Of a stretch of DNA of 64,000 bases, positions 31,611-39,917 are shown one piece after another (the stretch's first letter is position 1; each line of letters begins with the position of its first letter). The notes beneath the pieces were generated by a model. The model was not told the origin of the DNA. It ran no database searches and was given only the letters and a program-made list of their open reading frames with translations. Made by a program: the position numbers and the translations under genes. This DNA comes from Streptomyces sp. NBC_00376 (GTDB lineage: Bacteria > Actinomycetota > Actinomycetes > Streptomycetales > Streptomycetaceae), in NCBI RefSeq assembly GCF_036077095.1, contig NZ_CP107961.1, forward strand, positions 186,001 to 250,000, in the 5' to 3' direction.

Positions 31611-32360
31611 CTATGCCTTACGGCCCGAACGGCGGTAGGCGAAGGCCGCGTACGCGCCGAAGACCAGCAGCCAGACCACCAGCACCACGATGCCCGTCAT
31701 GCTCGGCGCCTCGCCGTCCGTCGTGTTCCAGCCCAGTTCACCGAAGCGGTAACCCGGAGTCCACTTGGCCACCGAAGCCATCCAGCCCGGGAACTCGCTG
31801 ATGGGGAACCACAGCCCGCCGACCAGTGCGAGCGCCAGGTTGCAGACGATGTTCGTGACGTTCGTGGTCTGGGACGAGAGCTGGTAGCCGTTGGCGATCC
31901 CGAGCATGGTGAACGGCAGCGAACCGACCCACAGCAGCAGCGTCAGCACGAGCCACTGCCAGGCGTCCAGCCGCACACCATTGACGATCATGGCCGTGAG
32001 CAGAACCACCACGATCGCCGGCAGCACCATCAGCGAGCCGGTCACCGCACGCCCGAAGACCACCTGTGCCGGAGACAGCGGCGTGATCCGCAGCTGCCGC
32101 AGCCACCCCACGGCCTTGTCCTCGGCGACCGCCGTGCCCGAGCTGAGCCCGGCGCTCAGCGCGCCGTACGCCGCCAGGCCCACCATCGCGGTCACGGCCC
32201 ATTCGTCCGTCCCGCCGGAGCCGCCGCCGACATTGGTGAACATGATGTACATCAGCACCGGCGTGCCGATGCCGAAGATCACGAAGCCGGTGTCACGGAA
32301 CGTACGACGCAGCTCAAGATTTACGTAGTTGGAAACAAGGGCGATCGAACTGGCCATCAC
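31611..32360 (-). CDS. ABC-2 family exporter permease
   Basis: A 249-residue membrane protein with about six membrane segments, such as GFVIFGIGTPVLMYIMFTNV, MVLPAIVVVLLTAMIV and IVVLVVWLLVFGAYAAFAY. The region SSGTAVAEDKAVGWLRQL is the conserved cytoplasmic loop of ABC-2 drug exporters. Its start overlaps the stop of the upstream ATPase gene by 4 bp, so the pair is a transcriptional and translational unit. This is a second exporter beside DrrA/DrrB and points away from the PKS genes. It may export the same product, an intermediate, or be an unrelated neighbour. Confidence 0.88.
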   Translation of the reverse strand: MMASSIALVSNYVNLELRRTFRDTGFVIFGIGTPVLMYIMFTNVGGGSGGTDEWAVTAMVGLAAYGALSAGLSSGTAVAEDKAVGWLRQLRITPLSPAQVVFGRAVTGSLMVLPAIVVVLLTAMIVNGVRLDAWQWLVLTLLLWVGSLPFTMLGIANGYQLSSQTTNVTNIVCNLALALVGGLWFPISEFPGWMASVAKWTPGYRFGELGWNTTDGEAPSMTGIVVLVVWLLVFGAYAAFAYRRSGRKA

Positions 32361-33337
32361 GCGCCTGCCTTCGGGGTCTGGACAGCGGAATCGGACGAGG
32401 CGGAGGGGACGAACGGGCGGCCCCCGTCACGACCCGAGTGGTGCGCCGTCAGGGCCAGGAACGCGTCCTCCAGGCCCGCCGGGGCGACTTCGAGGCCCCG
32501 CGGCGTCACCACTCCCGGCAGGGCGCTCACCGTCGCGTCCGAGTCCGACGTACGCAGCCGCACCCGGCCGTCGACGATCTCGACCGACAGCACACCCGGC
32601 AGCGAGGCCAGGCCGTCCGGCACCGGTCCGTCCGGCACGGTGAAGGAGACCATGCTGGACCCCACCGTGTGCTTGATGTCGGCGCTGCTGCCGTCGGCGA
32701 TCAGCTGGCCGCGGTCGATGACGACGATCCGGTCGGCGTTCTGGTCCGCCTCCTCCAGATAGTGCGTGGAGAACAGCACCGTCTTGCCACGGTCGGTGAA
32801 CGCACGCATCGACTGCCAGAACAGCCGTCGGGCCTCCACGTCGAGCGCCGCCGTCGGCTCGTCCAGCACCAGCAGATCGGGGTCCCCGGCCAGCGCGATG
32901 GCGAAGCTGACCCGCTGGGCCTGGCCCCCGGAGAGCTTGTCCGCGCGCCGCCCGGCCAGCTCGGTCAGGCCCGCCAGCTCAAGCGCCTCGTCGACCGCCA
33001 TCGGGTTCGGATACGTACGGGTCACGAAGGACACCAGCTCACGCACCGTCACCCGGGAAACCGGCTTGGAATCCTGCAGCATCGCGCCGACCCGGCCCTC
33101 GCCCACCGCATGGCCCGGGGCCTGCCCGAACAGTTCCACCGTGCCGGTGGTCGGGTCGTCCAGACCCAGCAGCAGGCTGATGGCCGTCGACTTGCCCGCG
33201 CCGTTGCGACCGAGCAGGGCGACTCTCTCGCCTGGTCCGATGGTGAGATCGAGTCCGTCGACGGCGCGCACCGCGCCGAACTCCTTGACAGCGCCGGTGA
33301 ATCCAACCACCGGTGTCGCCCTGTGTGTTGTCGTCAT
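32357..33337 (-). CDS. ABC exporter ATPase
   Basis: A 326-residue ATP-binding subunit. Walker A is LLGRNGAGKSTAIS, the Q-loop MLQDSKP, the signature LSGGQAQRVSFAIAL, Walker B DLLVLDEPTAALD and the H-loop STHYLEEAD, all intact. The C-terminal extension with GLEDAFLALT is typical of multidrug and lantibiotic-type exporters. The ATG lies next to a 262-bp region shared with the divergent epoxidase, which holds repeated ACCCCTA motifs and an ATGACCAGTCAT palindrome (33357-33368) close to this gene. The partner is the permease immediately downstream. Confidence 0.92.
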   Translation of the reverse strand: MTTTHRATPVVGFTGAVKEFGAVRAVDGLDLTIGPGERVALLGRNGAGKSTAISLLLGLDDPTTGTVELFGQAPGHAVGEGRVGAMLQDSKPVSRVTVRELVSFVTRTYPNPMAVDEALELAGLTELAGRRADKLSGGQAQRVSFAIALAGDPDLLVLDEPTAALDVEARRLFWQSMRAFTDRGKTVLFSTHYLEEADQNADRIVVIDRGQLIADGSSADIKHTVGSSMVSFTVPDGPVPDGLASLPGVLSVEIVDGRVRLRTSDSDATVSALPGVVTPRGLEVAPAGLEDAFLALTAHHSGRDGGRPFVPSASSDSAVQTPKAGA

Positions 33338-33476
33338 GGGCGGAACTCTAATGAGGATGACCAGTCATTCGGTAGCCAGAGATGTAGGGATTTCAGTCGT
33401 ACAGAAAACATCTTGTGACCGGCCGCTGCCATGGTGATCTGCGATTTCCCCGTACGCCACGGAAATTATCCCGGTT

Positions 33477-33518
33477 ACCCCTACACGTACCCCTAGACAC
33501 CCCTGTCTCTGGAGGGGT
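33477..33518 (+). promoter_or_regulatory. Triple ACCCCT direct repeat plus inverted half-site before the epoxidase
   Basis: ACCCCTA at 33477-33483, ACCCCTA at 33489-33495 and ACCCCTG at 33499-33505 are spaced 12 and 10 bp, near one helical turn. An inverted AGGGGT follows at 33513-33518. The spacing would put copies on one DNA face, as for activator sites. The region precedes the flavin epoxidase by about 80 bp. Confidence 0.5.
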
Positions 33519-33599
33519 ACGGGGTGAACGGATCACTGCGCCCCGATTCACCGTACGGTAGTTGGCGATTCCACACAGCGGGAAAGGACCGGGTGACCG

Positions 33600-35018
33600 A
33601 TGACTGGAAATCGACGTGCCGTGGTGTTGGGCGGTGGTTTCGCCGGCGCACTCACCTCTTCGATGCTGGTCCGGTATGTCGACGACGTGACAGTCATCGA
33701 CCGGGATGAATACCCGCACGGACCAGAGCTTCGCAAGGGCGTTCCACAGGCCCGCCACTGCCACATTCTGTGGTCCGGCGGCGCCCGAATCATGGAGTCG
33801 CTCCTCCCGGGGACGACCGACCGCCTGATCGAGGCCGGCGCGCACCGTATCGGAATTCCGAACGGCCTTGTTTCCTACACCGCCTTCGGATGGCAGCACC
33901 GCTTTCCGGAGTCCGAGTTCACCATCGCCTGCAGCCGCGCGCTGCTCGACTGGACCGTGCGCGATCAGGCGCTGCGCAACCCCCGGATATCGGTCCTCGA
34001 CCGGACCGAGGCACTCGGACTGACCGGCACCGCCGAACGCGTCACCGGAGTCCGGGTACGCGACAGCGCCTCCGGAGAGGAACGGGTGCTGGAGGCGGAC
34101 ATCGTCGTCGACACCACCGGCCGCGGCTCCGCGATGAAGCGATGGCTGAGCGGCCTGGGCATCGCGGCTCCGCAGGAGGAGTCCGTCGACACCGGCATGG
34201 TCTACGCGACCCGGATCTTCCGCGCCCCCGAGACCGCCGGCGGCACGTTCCCGCTCGTCAGCGTGCTCGCCGACTCGCGCCAGGGCGGGCCCGGCCGCAA
34301 CGCCGTGCTGATGCCCATCGAGGACGACCGCTGGATCGTCACGCTCTCCGGCACCCGCGGCGGTGAACCGCCCGCGGACGAGGCCGGGTTCATGGCGTAC
34401 GCCCGGGAAAGCGTCCGGCACCCCCTGATCGGGGACCTGATCGCGGGCCTGGAACCGCTCACCGGCGTGCAGCGTTCCCGCTCCACCATCAACCGACGCC
34501 TGCACTACGACCGTCTCCCGGTCTGGCCCGCGGGACTTGTGGTCCTCGGTGACGCGGCGACGGCCTTCAACCCCGTCTACGGGCACGGCATGAGCGCCGC
34601 CGCTCGCAGCGTCGCGGCCTTCGAGAAGCAGATACAGCTGCGCGACCTGGATCCGGGCCTCGGCCGTGCCGTTCAGCGCGCCGTCGCCAAGGCGGTCGAC
34701 GACGCCTGGATACTGGCCACTTCCGGCGATGTGAACTACCCCGACGTCGAGGTCGACAGCCGTGACCCGCGACTCACCGACGACGACGGCACCCGGCGCC
34801 GCGATTCGGACGTGATGAGCAGTGTGGCGACCCGCAACCGCGAGGTCAGCCGTGCCGCCGTCGGTCTGATGACCCTCTCCACCACCGTCGCCGAGATCCA
34901 GACCCCGTGGCTGCTCGCCGCGCTGCGCCGCGGATTCGAGGTCCCGGCGCTGACCGAGCCGCCACTGCGCCCGGAGGAACGCGCCGTACTGCCCGTACTC
35001 AGCCACGCCACGCGCTGA
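33600..35018 (+). CDS. FAD-dependent epoxidase of the Lsd18/MonCI type
   Basis: A 472-residue flavin monooxygenase. GGGFAG (residues 9-14) binds [22 protein letters not shown] (from ~45) and [19 protein letters not shown] are strikingly like the lasalocid epoxidase Lsd18 as I remember it, and [15 protein letters not shown] (~316) is the second FAD contact. Known relatives epoxidise polyketide alkenes before polyether cyclisation. Here only module 1 would make an alkene from the modules visible. The ATG lies after GCGGGAAAGGACCG, nearly the same element as before the thioesterase gene. No epoxide hydrolase or cyclase gene is visible in the window, which leaves the fate of the epoxide open. Confidence 0.87.
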   Translation: MTGNRRAVVLGGGFAGALTSSMLVRYVDDVTVIDRDEYPHGPELRKGVPQARHCHILWSGGARIMESLLPGTTDRLIEAGAHRIGIPNGLVSYTAFGWQHRFPESEFTIACSRALLDWTVRDQALRNPRISVLDRTEALGLTGTAERVTGVRVRDSASGEERVLEADIVVDTTGRGSAMKRWLSGLGIAAPQEESVDTGMVYATRIFRAPETAGGTFPLVSVLADSRQGGPGRNAVLMPIEDDRWIVTLSGTRGGEPPADEAGFMAYARESVRHPLIGDLIAGLEPLTGVQRSRSTINRRLHYDRLPVWPAGLVVLGDAATAFNPVYGHGMSAAARSVAAFEKQIQLRDLDPGLGRAVQRAVAKAVDDAWILATSGDVNYPDVEVDSRDPRLTDDDGTRRRDSDVMSSVATRNREVSRAAVGLMTLSTTVAEIQTPWLLAALRRGFEVPALTEPPLRPEERAVLPVLSHATR

Positions 35019-35157
35019 GACGGCGGTCCTGACAGCCGTTCACCCGGCCGCTCCACCCCAGCCGCTCCCCTCCGGCCACCACCGGAGCGGGGGTCGTCCG
35101 GACCCCCACGCCGTCTCGGTCATCCCCCGTCCGGGACGGCGTCGGGCACCCGGCACC

Positions 35158-35197
35158 GCGCCTCGCCGGCGCGCGCGAAGCGCAGCCGGCGAGGCGC
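35158..35197. terminator. Bidirectional terminator after the epoxidase
   Basis: Perfect 13-bp arms (35158-35170 and 35185-35197) enclose a 14-nt GC-rich loop between the convergent epoxidase and MFS genes. It marks a natural right boundary of the PKS cluster. Confidence 0.78.
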
Positions 35198-35245
35198 AGC
35201 AGTATCCGCCCCGCCGTCCGCCGTCGTCCTTCGTCGTCAGCAGCC

Positions 35246-35297
35246 GTCCGCAGGCGTCCCTCGCCGTTGCCCACTGTCCGCAGGCGTCCCTCGCCGT
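35246..35297. repeat. 22-bp direct repeat between convergent genes
   Basis: Two exact 22-bp copies (35246-35267 and 35276-35297), each containing CCGCAGGCGTCCCTCGCCG, start 30 bp apart just beyond the terminator. No coding potential is seen. Confidence 0.75.
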
Positions 35298-35317
35298 CCG
35301 CCGCGAATCACCGCACG

Positions 35318-36766
35318 TCACCGGGACAGGCGTGAGGCCCAGGACCGGCGTGCGGTGGCCGTGGGGCCGGGGCGCAGGGCCAGGGCTATCAGGAGCCCCG
35401 TTGCGGCGAACCCGGAGCCGGTGGTGAACCCGGCGGACATGGTGTCGGCGAAGTCGGAGTACCCCGCCGACGCGGTGACCAGCAGTGCGATGCACAGTGA
35501 ACCGCCGATGGCCTGGAACGCGTTGAGGACGCTGCCCGCCGAGCCGAGCTCGTGGGGCCGCAGCCGCGAGGTGGCCAGCACGGTCGCCGGAACCACACAG
35601 AACGTCATGCCGGCGCCGAGCAGGACCAGCGAGGGCAGAACCTCCGTCAGATACGCATCCCCGTACCGCAGGTGCGACAGCCACAGGTTCTCGACGGCGA
35701 GCGCGGTGGCACCGATGGCCATCATCGGCTTCGGCCCCAGGCGCCGTTCGATGCGCGGGGCCACCGCCGCGGTGGCGGCCATCGCCAGCGGTACCGGCAG
35801 CAGCGCGAACGCGGCCGTGAGCGCCGACCAGCCGTGGTGCTGCTGGAAGAACTGGCTGAGGAAGAAGTACGCGCCGATCAGCGCGCCGGGCAGCACCAGC
35901 ATGCTGCCGAACGCCAGTGCCCGGTCACGGTCCTTGAACAGTGCGAGCCGCACGATGGGCTGGTCCGTACGCCGCTGCGAGCCGATGAACAGGGAGAGCA
36001 GCGCCAGTCCGGCCAGCAGTGGCCCCGCCACCCGCGCGGAGCTCCACGGATGTTCGCCGGCCTGCGACAGGCCGTACACCACCGCGCCGACGCCGGTCGC
36101 GGAGAGCAGCGTGCCGCGCAGGTCGAAGCGCCCGCGGACCCGCTCCGTCTCCTCGATGACGCGCGGTGCGAGCAGGACGATCGCCAGCCCCACCGGCACG
36201 TTCAACAGCACCAGCCAGCGCCAGGAGCCGACCGAGCCCAACGCCCCCGCCAGCAGCAGGCCGCCGGCCGTGGAGGACGCACCGACCGCCGTGCAGAGGG
36301 CGATCGCCCGCTTGCGGGCGGGACCTTCGGGGAAGGTGGCGAGCATCAGTACGAACCCGTTGGCCGCGGCGAACGCGGCCCCGGCGCCCTCCGCCGCGCG
36401 TACCGCGATGAGCAGCTCGCCACCGGTGACCGCGGCCCGTGCGGCGGCCGCGGCCGTGAACAGCCCCACGCCCGCGACGAACATCCGGCGCCGCCCCAGA
36501 ATGTCTCCGGCCCGGCCGCCGAGCAGCAACAGCCCGCCGAAAGCCAGCAGATAGGCGCCGATCACCCAGGACGCGGCGAGTGTCGAAAGCCCCAGGTCCG
36601 CCCTGATCCCCGGCAGCGCGATGTTCATGATGGGGTCGTCGAGCTGGATCATCGCGTTGCAGCCGGCGATGACAGCGAGCGCGAGCGCGGGCCTGGCGCG
36701 CCGGCCGGGTTCCGTCGGGACGGCCGCCGCCACCTCCAGCGGGGACTCGGACACAGACGCGGACAT
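35318..36766 (-). CDS. MFS multidrug exporter, EmrB/QacA-like
   Basis: A 482-residue membrane transporter of the 14-segment drug:H+ antiporter type. Segment 1 has QLDDPIMNIALPGIRADLG, the motif A loop reads GGRAGDILGRRRMF, and motif C-like AVGASSTAGGLLLAGAL follows. Segments continue to the C-terminus. The ATG at 36766 is chosen because GGGAGG lies six bases upstream; the longer frame adds 12 residues without a ribosome-binding site. It is convergent with the epoxidase and separated from it by a strong terminator, so it may not belong to the PKS cluster, although such exporters are common at cluster edges. Confidence 0.9.
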   Translation of the reverse strand: MSASVSESPLEVAAAVPTEPGRRARPALALAVIAGCNAMIQLDDPIMNIALPGIRADLGLSTLAASWVIGAYLLAFGGLLLLGGRAGDILGRRRMFVAGVGLFTAAAAARAAVTGGELLIAVRAAEGAGAAFAAANGFVLMLATFPEGPARKRAIALCTAVGASSTAGGLLLAGALGSVGSWRWLVLLNVPVGLAIVLLAPRVIEETERVRGRFDLRGTLLSATGVGAVVYGLSQAGEHPWSSARVAGPLLAGLALLSLFIGSQRRTDQPIVRLALFKDRDRALAFGSMLVLPGALIGAYFFLSQFFQQHHGWSALTAAFALLPVPLAMAATAAVAPRIERRLGPKPMMAIGATALAVENLWLSHLRYGDAYLTEVLPSLVLLGAGMTFCVVPATVLATSRLRPHELGSAGSVLNAFQAIGGSLCIALLVTASAGYSDFADTMSAGFTTGSGFAATGLLIALALRPGPTATARRSWASRLSR

Positions 36767-36844
36767 GAACTGCCTCCCGTGGTACCTGGACCCAATGACC
36801 ACGGCACGGTCTCAGGAATCGCTGGAGCAGCGTTCGAGACCCGT

Positions 36845-36876
36845 AGGAGGGAGAGCCGGAAGGAGGGAGAGCCGGA
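36845..36876. repeat. Tandem 16-bp purine-rich repeat
   Basis: Two exact copies of AGGAGGGAGAGCCGGA, followed by a degenerate third, form a polypurine tract upstream of the MFS gene. Confidence 0.7.
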
Positions 36877-37002
36877 AGGAAGAAGAGAGCCGAAGAGGAG
36901 AGAGTGCGTTGTGTGGCACCGGGAGCGTCCGGATAGCGGTGAGCCGACGTCCCGAGCTGGTCACCACCGCGAGCTGAGCGTGCACTCACACACTCAGTGG
37001 CC

Positions 37003-37515
37003 ATGACCACCACGACCTACCAGAGGCTGATCGACCTGCTGGGCGAGAACGACGCCCGCTACCGCCTCGTCGACCACGCCCCCGAGGGCCGCACCGCCCC
37101 GGCCAGTGAGCTCCGCCGCCATCCCCTCGCCCAGGCGGCCAAGTGCCTGGTCGTACGGGTGGCCCTGGGCCGGAAGGCGCGCCGCTACGTGCTGGCCGTG
37201 ATTCCCGGCGACCGCAGGGTCGACCTCGACCGCCTGCGCGATCTGTACGACGGCACCGAGGCGTCGTTCGCCGCCCCCGATGTCGCCGAGGAACTGGCCG
37301 GCAGCGTGCGCGGGACCATCATCCCGTTCGCCTTCCACCAGGAGCTCGAACTGCTCGCCGACCCGGGCCTCCTGGCCCACGACGAGATCTACTTCAACGC
37401 CGCCCGCCTCGACCGCTCGGTGGCCCTGGCCACGGCCGACTACCAGCGACTGGCCGAGCCCAGGGTGCTCCCGATCGCTCGGCCCCGGGAGGCGCCCACC
37501 ATCCTCCCCGCCTGA
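37003..37515 (+). CDS. YbaK/ProX-type aminoacyl-tRNA deacylase
   Basis: A 170-residue YbaK/EbsC-family protein, a group that hydrolyses mischarged tRNAs such as Cys-tRNA(Pro). The conserved lysine lies in AAKCLVVRV, and GTIIPFAF and the C-terminal DRSVALATADYQRLAEP match the fold. A GTG two codons earlier (36997) is an equally possible start, and no strong ribosome-binding site separates them. It is a stand-alone gene convergent with the CGNR regulator, 25 bp apart. Role in the cell: translation quality control, inferred from the family. Confidence 0.82.
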   Translation: MTTTTYQRLIDLLGENDARYRLVDHAPEGRTAPASELRRHPLAQAAKCLVVRVALGRKARRYVLAVIPGDRRVDLDRLRDLYDGTEASFAAPDVAEELAGSVRGTIIPFAFHQELELLADPGLLAHDEIYFNAARLDRSVALATADYQRLAEPRVLPIARPREAPTILPA

Positions 37516-37540
37516 GCCCCGGAGGAACCGGGCGCGCCCG

Positions 37541-38104
37541 CTACTGTGCCGCCGCGGTGTGCGTGCTCTTCTTGCGCGCCCGGTAGGCGGCCGCCTTGAT
37601 CTTGTTCCCGCAGGACTCCATGCCGCACCACTGCCGCCGCATGCCCCGGGAGCGGTCGATGTAGATACGGGTGCACTCGGGATTCCCGCACTCCTTGAGC
37701 AGGGGTACGTCCGGCCCGCTCAGGAGCTCGATCGCAAGGCGTGCCACGGTGGACAGGGCTTCGTCCGGCGTCGCTTCCGTCCAGCGTCCCGAGGCGGTGA
37801 GCTGCGGTGCGGCGGGCGGTTTGCGCGCCGCACCGTTCAGCACGTCCAGCGCCTCGTCGGCGTACTCCTCGCCGAGGCGGCGGGCCGTGACCAGCTGGTA
37901 GACGGCTTCCCGTACGGACTTCGCCCGATCGATGTCGGCCCGGTCGCCCGGGGAAACCGCGTCGACGATGCCGGATTCCAGGTACCACGCCCGTAGCCGC
38001 TCCGGCGTCACGAACATCTCGAACCGCACCGAGCGCCGTGCCCGGAGTGTCGCGGCGAAGTCGAGTGCCGGGTTTCCGCACACGAAGACATGATCCAGAT
38101 TCAC
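37541..38104 (-). CDS. CGNR zinc-finger (ABATE-domain) regulator
   Basis: A 187-residue protein with an N-terminal ABATE-like domain (HVFVCGNPALDFAATLRAR) and a C-terminal CGNR zinc finger: KECGNPECTRIYIDRSRG then QWCGMESCGNKIKAAAYR, giving four metal-binding cysteines. These proteins are thought to be stress-linked DNA-binding regulators. The GTG at 38104 is chosen because the alignable MNLDHVFVCGNPALDF starts there, and no ATG fits. It lies 28 bp downstream of the first ABC-F gene on the same strand, so the two ABC-F genes and this regulator may form one operon. Confidence 0.85.
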   Translation of the reverse strand: MNLDHVFVCGNPALDFAATLRARRSVRFEMFVTPERLRAWYLESGIVDAVSPGDRADIDRAKSVREAVYQLVTARRLGEEYADEALDVLNGAARKPPAAPQLTASGRWTEATPDEALSTVARLAIELLSGPDVPLLKECGNPECTRIYIDRSRGMRRQWCGMESCGNKIKAAAYRARKKSTHTAAAQ

Positions 38105-38132
38105 ATCACCATTCTGGCAGGTGACGATCGCG

Positions 38133-39833
38133 TCAGCAAGGCTCGCACCCCGCCGGACCGCACCCCGCCGGACCGCCGGCGGCCAGCCGGATCTCGCGGC
38201 CCTGCCAGCGTCTGCGCAGCCAACGGTCGTGGCTGGCCAGGACGATCGCGCCGGGGCCGGTACCCAGGGCGGCCTCCAGTTCGTCGCACAACCGCGGGGA
38301 CAAGTGGTTCGTCGGCTCGTCGAGCAGCAACAGCTCCGGCGGACGCGCCACCAGGAGCGCCAGCGCGAGCCGGCGGCGCTGACCGACCGACAACTGACCG
38401 ACCGGCTTGTCCAGATCCGCCTCGTGCAGCAGGCCCAGCGAGCGCAGTGGGACCGTCTCCGCCCGCTCGGCGCCGAGCGAGCGCTCGTACGTCTCACGCC
38501 CGGTCCGGTCGGGGCGGCCGAACACGGTGTCCTGGGCCAGCAGTCCCACCGTCAGCCCCCGCCGCCGTCTCACGTCGCCCTCGGCCGCGAGACGCCCGGC
38601 GAGCACGGACAGCAGCGTCGACTTCCCCGCGCCGTTGCCTCCCGTGACGAGGAGGCGTTCGGTCGCCGTCACGTCCAGCCGCGGGACGTCGAGCCGGTCC
38701 GGCACCCGCACGTCGCGCAGCGAGACGAGGGCGCCGTCCGCCGACACCTCGTCGAGCGAAGTGGCGCCGAGCGCGGTGCCGGCGGGTGCGGCGACGGCGA
38801 GTGCGGTGCCGTGGAAACGCAACGGCTGCGGCGGCTCACCGGTCCGACGGCGTTCCAGTCCGTCCAGCCGGCGGGTGGCGTTGCGTACCCGCCGGGAGAC
38901 CTGGCTCTGCACCCGCCCGGCGCGATGGCCGTAGCCCATCTTCTCGTTGTCGCGCCGCTCCCGGTCCGGTGCCACGAGGCGCGCGGTGACCCCGGCCGCG
39001 TGGCGCAGCGCCGCCAGTTCCTCCTGCTCCTCGGCGTACCGCCGTTCCCAGCGCTCCCGCTCGGCACGCTTCTCGGCCAGGTAGGCGCTGTAGTTGCCGC
39101 CGTAGCGGACCGGGCCGTCCATGGCCGGGTCGAGATCGACCAGATCCGTGCAGACGGCGTCGAGGAAGGCCCGGTCGTGGCTGGCCACCACGACGACCCC
39201 GGGCAGACCGCGCACCTGCTCCTCCAGGAACGCGGCGGCGCCGTCGTCGAGATGGTTGGTCGGCTCGTCCAGCAGCAGGGCCGAAGGGCGCCTGACCAGC
39301 AGCGCGGCCAGCGCCAGCCGACCGCGCTGCCCGCCGGAGAGGGAGCCGAGCACCCGGTCGTGCCGGAACGCGCCGAGGCCGAGTCCGTCGAGCACGATCG
39401 CGGCACGCCGGTCGGCGTCCCAGACCTCCCGCTCCTGGGCCTGTTCGAGCCGTCTGCCGTACGCGTCGAGCAGCTCGGCGTACCCGGGGGAGTCCTGCGG
39501 TACGTGGGCGAGCCGCTCGGTGAGACGGTCGAGCTCGGCCAGGTCGTCGCGGGCCTCGCGCAGGGCCTCGTCCAGCACGTCGGCGATCGTCGACGCGTCG
39601 TCGAACGGCAGCTCCTGGTGCAGGAAGCCCAGGTCGGCAGGGCGTGTGACGCTCCCGGCGTCGGGTTCGTCCACTCCGGCGAGCAGACGCAGCAGTGTCG
39701 ACTTGCCGACGCCGTTCTCCCCGATCAGCCCGATGCGGTGGCCGGGGGAGGCGGTGAGGGAGACGCCGTCGAGGACCCGTCGGGTCCCCAGGGTGCGGAC
39801 GACGTCGTGGGCGAGCAGGGCCGGTCGGGACAT
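38133..39833 (-). CDS. ABC-F ATPase 1 (ribosome-protection type)
   Basis: A 566-residue soluble protein with two ABC domains and no membrane segments, the hallmark of ABC-F proteins that act on the ribosome. Domain 1: GENGVGKSTLLRL, LGSLSGGQRGRLAL, ALLLDEPTNHLDD. Domain 2: TGGNGAGKSTLLSV, GQLSVGQRRRLALAL, LLLLDEPTNHLS. The linker (YSAYLAEKRAERERWERRY onwards) is a charged coiled coil. The ATG at 39833 follows AGGTGG. The C-terminus carries a short GPAGCGPAGCEPC repeat. Antibiotic resistance by target protection is inferred. The 84-bp gap to ABC-F 2 contains a GGTGGG/CCCACC hairpin. Confidence 0.88.
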   Translation of the reverse strand: MSRPALLAHDVVRTLGTRRVLDGVSLTASPGHRIGLIGENGVGKSTLLRLLAGVDEPDAGSVTRPADLGFLHQELPFDDASTIADVLDEALREARDDLAELDRLTERLAHVPQDSPGYAELLDAYGRRLEQAQEREVWDADRRAAIVLDGLGLGAFRHDRVLGSLSGGQRGRLALAALLVRRPSALLLDEPTNHLDDGAAAFLEEQVRGLPGVVVVASHDRAFLDAVCTDLVDLDPAMDGPVRYGGNYSAYLAEKRAERERWERRYAEEQEELAALRHAAGVTARLVAPDRERRDNEKMGYGHRAGRVQSQVSRRVRNATRRLDGLERRRTGEPPQPLRFHGTALAVAAPAGTALGATSLDEVSADGALVSLRDVRVPDRLDVPRLDVTATERLLVTGGNGAGKSTLLSVLAGRLAAEGDVRRRRGLTVGLLAQDTVFGRPDRTGRETYERSLGAERAETVPLRSLGLLHEADLDKPVGQLSVGQRRRLALALLVARPPELLLLDEPTNHLSPRLCDELEAALGTGPGAIVLASHDRWLRRRWQGREIRLAAGGPAGCGPAGCEPC

Positions 39834-39917
39834 GGTGTTCCACCTGATGCGATCGGTGTTCGGCCCGCCGGGTGGGTGACCCACCTCGGGCGCGGGCCCG
39901 GTCAGCACATCAGCGGT

